Shown in pieces: positions 40,020 through 49,634 of a stretch of DNA of 64,000 bases. The translations under genes and the position numbers were made by a program. The first letter of the stretch is position 1. The number at the start of each line of letters is the position of its first letter. The stretch comes from Pithys albifrons albifrons (Eukaryota > Chordata > Aves > Passeriformes > Thamnophilidae). The DNA lies in contig NC_092464.1 in NCBI RefSeq assembly GCF_047495875.1, positions 23,654,865 to 23,718,864 on the forward strand, given 5' to 3'. The notes below the pieces were generated by a model that worked only from the letters and a program-made list of their open reading frames with translations, was not told where the DNA came from and did no database searches.

Positions 40020-41198
40020 CCTGTAATAACACAGAGTTTTGAACACCCCAGTGTGTTTCTGCTGTATTAGCCAGTAGAGTTCACTATGATAGCACTGCTG
40101 AAGTAAACAATGCCCAGTTTTTGAGAGAGAATGGTTTTTCAGCAGTGCCCAGTGGGCTGGAGGAGACAGGGAAAGACAAGGGAAGGAAAGGAGCGGTAGC
40201 CGGGGAATGACACCGGCTCTTACTGGAGGCAGACTTTGCTGTGTTAGTGCTGTTGTCTACAAAACACCAAACCATTGTGGTTTACTCGGTGGTGTTCTCC
40301 CATCTATCCACCTGATGCACTGTGCCAGTTATACGGGAATGTCATGGTGAGAAACCGCAGTGCCATTCTATGCACTGGGTCCAGTGATTCCCACACCTAT
40401 GACTTCGGCTGCTGAGCGACTTTGCACTGAAATGTTTAGACTGCAGGAATCTGTCTGGTGGGAGAGTGTGCCAGGAAGGAACAAGGAGCACATTCAGGTG
40501 CACTGGCCATGCTGACACCACTCAGATGCCCAGTTTGCACAGAAACACATTCATTCCCCACAAGGACGGGACAGCTCTTGGGGTGTGGGTAGGAAGCCGA
40601 TGGGAGAGCAGGGACAAGAGCCTGGAGTGCCATTCACAGGCAGCTCCACAGAGGGTGGAAGCTCCATCTTGCCAGGTGCAAAAGCATGAAGGGCCAGGCA
40701 CCGGACCAGGATGGGCCAGGATGGGTCTGCACCTGCTGCAAAACACGGAATTCTGGCACTAACGTGAGGGAAAAACAGCTCCAGAGTGTCTGCTGCAGAG
40801 CAGGAAGAGGAGCTTTGGGTCCTGAGCTGGCCCAGGTGTGGCCCAACACTGAGTTTGGCATGGCAGAGCAGCTGGGCTGCCGTGAGACGTGGGATCAGCG
40901 AGGGTAAGGATTCTCAGTGAGTTTTTCTGAAGCTTGTATGAAATGGCACTGTGAAATGGAGGGTTCTCCTCCCTCAGCCACAGCTCCATGCAGTTGGGCA
41001 GAGTGGGTGCTGTGTGTGGGTTGCTGGGACAAGCCTGACCCCTCACTCCCTTCACAGTGTCCTGAGCTGCTGTGCACAGTCTGGCTGTCAACACCTGCTC
41101 CTGCCAGTCCACATCCTAACGTCCCACTGATGGCTACTGGGGACCCCAGCCCAATACTCTTTCCTATATCCATCCAAACACTGTCACCTGCAGGGTTT
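40020..41198. other. GC-richer noncoding stretch, unclassified
   Basis: Noticeably more GC-rich than the rest of the window, with many overlapping open stretches on both strands (for example 40466-40762 plus, 40759-41112 minus, 40917-41294 plus), an effect expected from fewer stop codons at higher GC. None has a recognisable domain. A short duplication of the GGGCCAGGATGGG type occurs at about 40693-40725. It could be a decayed element, an unassigned exon region or a local CpG-type patch. Confidence 0.45.
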
Positions 41199-41385
41199 CA
41201 CAGAATCACAGAATGGCCTGGGTTGGAAGGCACTTTAAAGATCATCCAGTTCCAACCCCACTGTTGTGCACAGGCACACCTTTCACTAGACTAGGTAGCT
41301 CAAAGCCCTTTCCAACCTGGTCTTGAGCACTTCAGGGATGGTCCATCCACAACTTCTCTGGGCAACCTGTTCCACCATCTTTGCA
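41199..41385 (-). mobile_element. CR1 LINE 3'-end fragment
   Basis: Two CACAGAAT octamers at 41199-41214 are followed by the canonical CR1 3' segment (GGCCTGGGTTGGAAGGCACTTTAAAGATC...). On the minus strand, the frame at about 41300-41400 reads RWWNRLPREVVDGPSLK, the conserved C-terminal end of CR1 ORF2, then a frameshift. Only about 190 bp survives. It is clearly a different CR1 subfamily from the copy at 35077-36126, because its 3' segment differs. Confidence 0.93.
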
Positions 41386-42836
41386 CATCTGAACACACTT
41401 TGCCATGACCCATCAGTTGGTGTGCAGCACCTTCAATCCTGTTTACTGTATTGCCGTAGATCCCTAATCTGCCCTCAGTCACATCCTTGCAGCAACTGGT
41501 GCAGTAGTGGGTTTGGACTGATGTGTGAACACCTGAAGATGGAATTGGAGTTCATGCCATCAGTAAAGCACAAACTCACACTTGCCCCAGATGCTGATCT
41601 TTTATTAATTTCTTCAATACAGAGAAGAAAAAGAAGCAACCAAGTTCTTTTAAAGATATCTCCAGAGCCTGTGTTAGAAAAATGGCCTTAGGCGCATATT
41701 TTTTTTAATTATTTTTTTATTTTTAACATGGACATTTACTACAAAGAGAGGAAGAAAAGGTGCTATTTAATCTCTCTTCCTGTGTGATACTCCATCTCTA
41801 CCTGGTTTATTTTCCACACATATGATATCTTTTGTTCTCTGGTAGTGATCACCTAAACAAATGATTAACAGATGAAGGATCAGCCTGCACTGTTCCTAGC
41901 TGCAGGATGCAATGTGAGGAGAAAATGGAGAAATCCACACTGGTTATTTTTCTTCCATGCCTCAGTACTACCCTGTCCCAACAGAGAAATTTGGGTTGTA
42001 GCAGCCCACACACTTCTTTTCTTTTGAGGTGTCTCTCAGCACTTTCACAAATCTCCCCAAGCTGTCCCTACACCTTCTTTCAATTAAATTGCTTTTCTTA
42101 ACTTAATCTGGGACTGTTTAATTAGAGCTGATTGGAAATTTTTCCAAAGCAAGGTTATTCATCAGCTTTGAAAACCACTGATTTACCAGGAGAGAAGGAC
42201 TTATCTTTCAATTAACTTCCTTCACCTGTGGGTTGCCAGGAGCTCATGTTTCCCAGCTCAGTGACAGGATTCCATTTGAATGACTGTGAGGCTGGAGACT
42301 TCACAGATTTTTGTCTCTTGGCCATAGAGCCAGGTGCCAATGCCATCCTCCAGTGTGTGCAGCTATGGGGCAATGCACATGCCAGAAATTACTGACTATT
42401 TTGTTTTCAGACTCCACGGGCTTATGTCATGGAACTTTCCAAACTGCTATCCCCAGATATTTCAGTACTTCACTTAAGACACTGTATTTCAATGTTCAGA
42501 TGTTTCCCATGGAAGAAGGAATTATTGATCATCCTTAGCAATGAAACTTATTAAGAGAGGATAACAAGCTTCACTGGCTGGAGGAGACACTGGGCAAATT
42601 TGAAACACAACTAAGAAATAATGATTTAATAGACCATCCTACCACTTATGCAGGGGAGGTCTAGTTTTAATGTTGCTTGGAATCAGTTGGAAGCCTGGCA
42701 ACCTTGAAGTAATTTTGTTTTGTCTTTTTGCATTGATTTCAGTAGCATTAAAACGTTGTCTGAGATGGCTTGCTAAGATAGACACTGCAGTTTAAACAAA
42801 TTGGAACTGTGTCTAGATTCCACTAGATGAATATCG
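41386..42836. other. noncoding DNA, no gene seen
   Basis: AT-rich to mixed sequence between the CR1 tail and the next LTR. A T/A-rich tract lies at about 41699-41730. No recognised gene or repeat. Confidence 0.55.
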
Positions 42837-42841
42837 ATGGC
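42837..42841. repeat. target-site duplication, left copy (ATGGC)
   Basis: ATGGC directly before the TG of the LTR, repeated directly after its CA end. Confidence 0.85.
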
Positions 42842-43626
42842 TGTCCTAGTTACAGCAGCTGGGACCAGTTTATAACTATGTGAGTATAACCAAAACTCTG
42901 TTCTACACTCTGTCATTTCTTCTGAACTGTTAATAATGGATCATTTGCAGCAGCTGCTCAGGGCACACCTGACACCTGAGACTACAAGCTGTGTGTTGGT
43001 GAACCCTGGGAGACAGGGGAATGTTTCTTTGTTTTCACACCAATGTGTGATAACTCCCCTCTGGGGGAGGCATTAGCACCTTCACACCCAGCCTGAGGGG
43101 TCATCTCTGCTAATGGGCCATTAGAGGCTGGCACAATAGGCAGTTGCAATGACTGAGACCATAAAAGATTTCAGAAGTACCCCATGACTCACAGAGTTAA
43201 ATCACCCATTGTGAAACTTCCCACCCTGGGAAGAGGTACTGGGCATTCCCACCCGAACCTGAGCATATATAATCTTTGGGTTTTGGGATTTCTGGTGCCA
43301 TTCATAGGATCCAGAGGAGTACCAGAACCTCAACAGGACTGTGACTGCCACTCCCAGCAAGACTGCAACCATAATCCTCAACAGGTTTTCCTTTCCTTCT
43401 ACTTTGTACTGGGGGGGACCAGGAGGTGCTCAGCACAGGGGCTAACGAACATGATTCTGTTCATGCCCCAGGGTGCTGGGTTATACCTCTGTTTTTGTGG
43501 GTTAAAACCAATTTTGCTCTGTATCATTGTATTTTTGTAATCTTTTTAAGTAAATTGTAACTCTGACTTGTAATCTCTCTTGAGTTGCACTGATTTCTCC
43601 TGCTGGTTTACCTTTAAACCAGCACA
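42842..43626 (+). mobile_element. solo LTR of an avian endogenous retrovirus (second type)
   Basis: A 785-bp element beginning TGTCCTAGTT and ending AAACCAGCACA, with a perfect 5-bp direct repeat ATGGC on either side. It contains a TATA-like CATATATAAT at about 43264-43273 and a T-rich R-U5 end whose last part (CTGGTTTACCTTTAAACCAGCACA region) is a sequence I recognise from avian LTR ends. The terminal bases form an imperfect inverted repeat, as LTRs do. No primer site or viral gene follows, so it is a solo LTR. The open frame at 43184-43540 lies wholly inside the LTR and is not a gene. The family differs from the LTRs at 26644 and 45351. Confidence 0.9.
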
Positions 43627-43631
43627 ATGGC
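43627..43631. repeat. target-site duplication, right copy (ATGGC)
   Basis: Direct repeat of 42837-42841 following the LTR's terminal CA. Confidence 0.85.
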
Positions 43632-45231
43632 TTATGCAAGCAGGAAGTCAAACTGGATAGCCTTACAATTTGTTATATAAGAAGTTGCAACAGTCGTGTG
43701 GTTTACCAGTGGAGAAATTTACATTTTGTCCTGTTTTATCATATTTACAGATATTACTGGTCCCTTTTTTTCACAATCCTCACCTTGAGGTGATGACAGG
43801 GGTTTTTGTCAGATATACGCATTTCTAGGAAAAAGGAATGTAATTGTCTTATGCCTGGCATTACATCTTTTGAAACTGTACAAGATTTTCTGAGGACAGA
43901 AACTGCATCCTATTGGAAAGATTGAAATCCTAAGTTCCATTAACATAAAGGTCCCATTCGCTGTCTTGGCAAAATCAACAGTTACTTGGCTGAAAACCTA
44001 TTCTTGTTGCAGCAATAAATGCTATCAATTGTAACCTCAGTACCCAAGGGGAAAAAAATGCTATCTGCAGAAGGTCATTGTTTAACAAAAATATATCTCC
44101 ATTCTGTTAATTGGTCTGCTAAGAAACCTTTAATTGAAGACACTGAAGAAAAAGACATAGAGGTTAAAGTGAAGTAATTCACATTTTATTTTATTTGTAC
44201 TCAAAATTGGTTGCAGCCTTTGTTTTCTGCTGTGATTTGTCTCTAATCAGCATTCCCACTGTTTGGAAAAATTGATTTGAATTCTAAGTTGATACAGGAG
44301 CTGCATATAAACAGATCTCCACTCCCCTCCTGTGAGGGCAATTTATGCAAAATAAGTTTAGGGGCTCTGGGATTTAAAGTTTACTGACTTTTGTCTGTGG
44401 GAACTGAAGTACCACTTTGCACATCATGAACATCATGAATTACCTGCCTTAAGGGGGATTGTTAGCACATGAATCAGAAGTGGCTCACTAATGTAGAACA
44501 TCTCAAACAAAAGGATTAGACAATAGCTGAGATGCACCGAGATGAATTTTAAATCAGCTCAAGTTAAATTAAGTGCTTTTTAGTCTAATACTGCTCTTCA
44601 GTGTGATGTTGAACAATGACTGTGAAAATAGGCAGATCTTTGTATCCTCATTTTGCTAGAGAGAAGATGTCATCTATTTGTTTTCTGCTTAAAAGCATAC
44701 TATTTCCTTTACCCATGGAAATATTACTTGTTCAGCCCTATGTACTTCATTCATAAAGGAAGAGCACTATATTCCTCCATGCCACAAAGTCCATAGTGAT
44801 TCTCTTCTGATTATGTGCATAATACTCTGGAGAATGAGACAATTATGCACATATATTTTCCTATATTTTTATATTGAAAAAGAGGGTTTTTTCAGATGCT
44901 CCAGAGTTGCCTTCTGCTCCTACTAAGAAACCGTCACAACAGCAGCCTCAGTGTGATGTTTGTCCTTGAGAATCCTCTATAAAGACACCCGTACCTGAGC
45001 TCAGCTCCAGTCCTCTGGGATGTGGGATCTTTCAAAGGTTGACATCACTTCCAAACTTTTGGGAAAGTTTAAAGCATCAGTGGGCTAAATGGTATTCAGC
45101 TTGGTAACAAATGGATAAGACTGATTTCATCTGGTCTAAGGGAAAAAAAACAGGCAGGTCTGCAGGGTGCCTCCCTCCATCTTCAAACCAGACACCATGG
45201 GAGCCTGAGACATAAAATTAAATGGTTTGGG
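43632..45231. other. noncoding DNA, no gene or viral interior seen
   Basis: This is where the interior of a minus-strand provirus would lie if the LTR at 45351-45949 were part of one, yet no gag- or pol-like frame is visible. Unique-looking AT-rich sequence. Confidence 0.5.
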
Positions 45232-45282
45232 CCAATTCTGATCCTAGTGAAATGGAGCTTAATTGAGTGGGATCAGAATTTG
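45232..45282. repeat. short palindromic repeat, ancient-repeat-like
   Basis: The arm CCAATTCTGATCC at 45232-45244 is the reverse complement, at 12 of 13 positions, of GGATCAGAATTTG at 45270-45282, around a 25-nt spacer. The arms resemble the ends of a common amniote palindromic repeat with GGCCAGATTCTGATC-type termini. It marks ordinary genomic DNA only about 40 bp from the retroviral primer site. Confidence 0.5.
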
Positions 45283-45324
45283 ATCCTTAGGTAGTGAAGG
45301 CGCAGTATTTACTACAGACAAGGT

Positions 45325-45342
45325 GCCCCATGTTGGGTGCCA
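45325..45342 (-). other. retroviral primer-binding site, lysine tRNA type, decayed
   Basis: On the minus strand these 18 bases read TGGCACCCAACATGGGGC. A primer site for tRNA-Lys (CUU) would read TGGCGCCCAACGTGGGGC, so 16 of 18 match, and both differences are CG to CA changes, the signature of methylated-CpG decay. It lies 8 bp beyond the end of the minus-strand LTR, where a 5' LTR's primer site is expected. Confidence 0.8.
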
Positions 45343-45350
45343 AAAAGGAC

Positions 45351-45949
45351 TGTGGTGGGTTTACCTTAGCTGGACACCAGTTGCCCACCAAGCTGCTCTA
45401 TCACTTCCCTCCTCAGCAACATGGGGGGGGGGGGGGGGGGGGGGGGTAGAAAATAAGATGGAAAAAACTCATGGGTAAAGATATATGCAGTTTAATAAAG
45501 CAAAAGCAAAGGCTGTGCACAGAAGCAAAGGAAAACAAAAGATTTATTCTCTACTTGCCAGCAGCAGGAAATGTTCAGCCACTTCCCAGGAAGCTGAGCT
45601 TCAGGACACCTAGCGGTTGCTCTGAAAGACAAATGTAATAATACAAATGCTCCCTTCCCCCTCCTTTCTCTTGGTTTTTATTGCTTAGCAGACACCAAAT
45701 GCTATGGAATATTCCTTTGGTCAGTTGTGGTCAGCTGTTCTGGTTGTGTTCCTTCCTGACTCCTTGCACACCCCCAGCCCATTGTGGGTTAGGGGGAGAA
45801 TGTTGAAGAGACAGCTCTGATGCTGTGTGAGAACACAGTTGCCAAAGCACCAGCATGTTATCCACACCTCTCTAGCTACTGGTACAAAGCACAGCACTAT
45901 GAAGGCTGCTAAGGGGAAAATGAGCTCCATCTCAGCCAGACTCAGAACA
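45351..45949 (-). mobile_element. endogenous retrovirus LTR (5' LTR remnant)
   Basis: Read on the minus strand the 599-bp element starts TGTTCTGAGTCTGGCTGAG and ends AAACCCACCACA. It matches, part by part, the solo LTR at 26644-27214: CATTTTCCCC, GGTGTGGATAACATGCTGGTGCTTTGG, GGAATATTCCATAGCATTTGGTGTC, CCTGGGAAGTGGCTGAACATT, GCTTTTGCTTTATTAAACTGC, and AGTGATAGAGCAGC near the end. AATAAA motifs (45677-45682 and 45543-45548 on the opposite strand) fall in the TATA/polyA parts. Just beyond its end lies a primer-binding site, so this was a 5' LTR; the rest of the provirus is missing. No matching target-site duplication flanks the LTR itself (right flank GGCCA, left side viral leader), consistent with truncation. 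It holds a 24-G run at 45423-45446. Confidence 0.88.
45423..45446 (+). repeat. 24-base poly-G tract
   Basis: An uninterrupted run of 24 G, poly-C in the LTR's own orientation, near the LTR's 3' end. The related LTR at 26644 has ordinary mixed pyrimidine-rich sequence at this position. Length is uncertain, because such runs are error-prone in sequencing and assembly. Confidence 0.85.
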
Positions 45950-48900
45950 GGCCATTTACTCTGGACAACAGCCTTTGGAACTAGAATGCTGAGCAGCCAG
46001 GCTAATGTTCTCAGCAAAAAGCTAGCAATACTTTAAGTAGAGCTGTTTTTCACCAGTTAATCACTGGTTCTATCTGGAGGAAAGCTGTGCTGGCAATGTT
46101 TTAAAGTAAAAGGAGAAAATATTTTTGGATTTACATGAAACTAGATTTTTTCAGATGGTGTGTCAGATAGGGAAGATTTTTTTTCAGATTAAATCAAGTA
46201 TTTCATATTGATTTGGGACATTTCTAAAGGGTTTGAAAGCAATGTAAAAATAAATGAGGAGGGCATATCCCCTTCTGCTGTGACTCTGTGACCTTTGACT
46301 CTTTAGGTAGGAGGCTCCAATTGCTCCATAATCCTCAGGTTTTCCTCTCAGAACAATGTCCTAAATGCCAGGCCGTAGGGCTGGCTGCCCAAACAATGCC
46401 ACATAGGCAGATCAAGTGAAAATCTTGAGATGCATGTTGCCTGAGAAAGTAGCTCTGATGGATTCAAGGCTGCTGGGCAACTTGCACGGCAATGAGGTAG
46501 GACAAATAAAATAGAAGGTGTGGTGCTGAGCGCTGCTTTCTGTCCTTGCTCTGCCACCAGTCCAGCCCTGCTCCCTCTGTTCTGAGAGATGTGGAGTTCC
46601 TGACCACATGAAGGCATTGGTATTTATGGTGAAGAAAATTATGATACAAATTATGATACAAAGGAGCCTCTCTCTTGAATGCTGGTATGTCCCCAACCTC
46701 ATGTAACTCATAAACATTCATCCCGTAAGAAAACAGGTGATGATTAAGGTATGGGCTGGTGTCTAGGATACTCATCTGAATTTTCCAGTCTCTGCTTCTA
46801 AGTCTCTTCAAAGGGAAAAACTGAAGTTGTCTCACCCAGAATCAGTATCATTGTGAAAGAGGTAGGATGCCTATGATCCTAAGACCTAGCTTTAATTAGG
46901 GTAGAAAAAGGAGTGGATATTTGCCTCCAGTCTCACAAAATTTAGTTGGTATGGCATGGGTGCTCTTTGCCTGTTTTCTATTGTTTCAGGAGTTGTTTCC
47001 AAGACAACTTGTAAGACTTGCCTGAAAAGTCAAAGCAAAATACTATTGCAAAAACACCAAAATAATCCTTTCCACATTTTATTTCAGGTGTAACTGTTGA
47101 CTAAATTTGACTTGATGTTACAAATGTTTGCATTTTTCTGTGACTAAGTGATTCCTTACACACTCTGTGCTCAGCTCTATCTTGAGGTTTGCTGTTGGTT
47201 GATCCTCCCTGTATTCTGCTTTGGGAGTACTTAAGATACCTGCTCCATTGCCTTGGTGCTGCCTTCTCTGTAGGGATGGGCAGATATGCCAGCCTTGCGG
47301 TTGCATTGACTTTTCCAGCACACTGGTTTCTGTGATAAACACCCGAGGATCTAAAGAAAAATGGCTTCAGTCTTCCCCTTCCAAAATCATCAAACAGTTG
47401 TTATCTATATATATTCTACTCTGGCAAACATTTCATTTGTTCTATAATCTGTGGGAAATGGAACAATTGATCTCTGAGCAGTGTTGTGAAAAGCCACAAC
47501 CACTTTGTTTTCACTTGGAGAGTGTAAATGACTTTTTGGCAGATTTGACTTCTGGGCAGCTCCTGGCTGAAAATACTATCACCAGCATTGATTTCCCTCC
47601 TGGACTGTCACAGGCAAGCCACCCAGTGATTGAATGGCAGCCCACAACTATCAATACCCATTACTGGAATTCTTAGCTAGTGTGCACTACTCTTCAGCAT
47701 ACTGACAGTAGAGCTGGGCCAGAGGCAGATCTTCATCTTTAAAATGTATGGCTTACGGGTACACACATTGTGGACATTTTCAGCCACCAAGGAATGAAAC
47801 TACTGCTTGCCTGCACTCTGGCACTCTGTCATGCCTTGCTGAAGGATTTTTATGTGTAAATCTAGGTTCCTCTGTGGCTCCCCTTCCTCTTCTCTCCCAC
47901 AAACCTGGCTTCTTATTAAAGTTCCTGCTAAAAGTGTGAATTCAGCTGCAGTGAAGTGGATCTGTCTCCTTTTCCAACTTGCTATTGACCACACATCTCA
48001 AAGCACAAGAGAGATGGGTGATTTGGACCCGGCCCTCTTCCAACAGCTATACTTTCAGGGAACTACAGAAGGTGTTCCAGGTCTGCTGCCTGCACTCCTC
48101 ATCCAACAAATGAGCAGGTTTTCTGCCTTACTTCTGATGCTGCCTCTTTGTCTGAATTACCACCTGTGGGACCACACTGTGCAATTGTTGTTAGTCCTTC
48201 CTCTGTCACTGTAGGTCCCTCTGGAAGCGAAGTGGCAGCTTCCCAGTGTGGGGTAGCTTTGCCACATGGAAACCCACAGTGGGGCAGATCTGCTCCCAGG
48301 AATGACCCCAAGAACTCAGTTTCCACTGCATGAGGCTCTTGGGAGACTGAACCCATGTCTATGCTATGGGACTTGGGAGCACTAAACATCTTCCAGGGCT
48401 TACTGTGTACCATGGCTTTGCCCTGGCTTACCAAAATGGCCTTAATTCTTGGCAGAAAAGTCCTCAAGTCCTCCACCCCCACACCTGGCTGCCAATGCCT
48501 GAGGTAGGGTATGTGAACGAGGAAAGCCCATAGCAGTATCTCCCCTAAGTAGTTTCAATAGTGTCTAGCTAATATATGTCCTGAGCAGAAGCTGGGAGCC
48601 TGGTGGGGAATGGTGAATGCATTTTTACTGCCCCAGGAGATAGGAGCCTGGGCAAAATGCCAAGAGGAGCCAAAGCAAACTAAAGCATGCCTGTCCCTCA
48701 GTGCCAAAGCCATGACTAGCCTGCTGAACACAGTGCTTGGCTTGAACACTGTATCCTCGTTGTCCTTTACAGCCAGATGTCTGAACAGCAGAAGCTGCCT
48801 ATCCTTTGCAATGTAGTGCTGTGCTTTTGAAAGAAAACTGGAACTGAACTTCATATTTACTAGATCATCTTTAATTTGGGACATCAGTGGTAGTTTATGT

Positions 48901-49623
48901 GTTTTTTGTGTTCCTTCAAAAGCTTCTATCTGTGTGTATGAACTCTAGTTCCCTGTATTTCCATGCTGCAGCACACATGTGCCTCTTTGTTTAGTGGTAT
49001 CAGTGCATATAATTTATGAGCAGATTCTTTGTGTTGGTTTGTGCTGGATATTTCTAATTCCCAAAGCCCTTGTTAGTGCTCCCTCATTATCTTTTTCATA
49101 CGGTCACCCTGTAGATCACACAAACCTGTATCATACTGCAGACTGTAGGCTGGAGATCATACAAAGACACAGACATGTTGAGAGAAAAATGAGCTGCCAT
49201 CTACATGTGTTTGAACTTGAACTCTATATCTTGATATACCCATTGTCCTGTATTGTAGGTCTTCCTGGAAGGAATATTTCTAAATCCCACAGTCCTGGTT
49301 CTCTGTTTTCCTCTATCTGTTGTAAAGGAAGAGTATTTTTGCTACAGTTAGCCCCAACCTGTATAAATGAAACTGGAAAACAAAAAGAAAGCCTTTAAAC
49401 ATTCACGTGTATCTGTAATAATAGCGATTTTTGTGGAGTCAAAAGGACCTTCCTTTTTATCCATCTGCTGTGTTAGCTTTTGTCTCAATTCATAGGTTGA
49501 GTTTTGCATTACCCAGTTTGTGAGCTTACTTCAGCAACTCCCAAATAGTTGTTCATCATCTGAGCATTGCTATTAGAGGATTACCCTACAATAAGGTATT
49601 TTCTCTTCATTCTCTGCTGCCCT
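45950..49623. other. noncoding DNA, many chance open stretches, no gene
   Basis: Between 46.3 and 48.9 kb the sequence is less AT-rich and has several open stretches above 100 codons on both strands (for example 46464-46835 minus, 47221-47676 plus, 47852-48214 plus, 48099-48482 minus). They overlap, differ in strand and frame, and show no domain or motif I recognise. A 12-bp two-copy tandem (ATTATGATACAA) lies at 46638-46661. Confidence 0.5.
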
Positions 49624-49634
49624 CCCCCCCCCCC
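49624..49634 (+). repeat. 11-base poly-C tract
   Basis: Homopolymer run within a pyrimidine-rich stretch; simple repeat. Confidence 0.8.

Noticed and set aside
43184..43540. 118-codon open stretch
   Set aside because: Lies wholly inside the solo LTR, which is noncoding.
43632..45231. Provirus interior between the LTRs at 42842 and 45351
   Set aside because: The two LTRs are of different families and opposite orientation, and no viral frame is visible between them.
45325..45342. Possible tRNA gene fragment because of the match to a lysine tRNA end
   Set aside because: Only 18 bases match, placed 8 bp from an LTR end on the correct strand; a retroviral primer-binding site explains it and there is no cloverleaf.
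45345..45954. Target-site duplication around the minus-strand LTR
   Set aside because: Flanking bases (AGGAC left, GGCCA right) do not match; the left side is viral leader, so none is expected there.
47221..47676. 151-codon open stretch on the plus strand
   Set aside because: No recognisable domain, no splice or promoter context, overlaps other open stretches nearby; length is within what chance allows in this less AT-rich patch.
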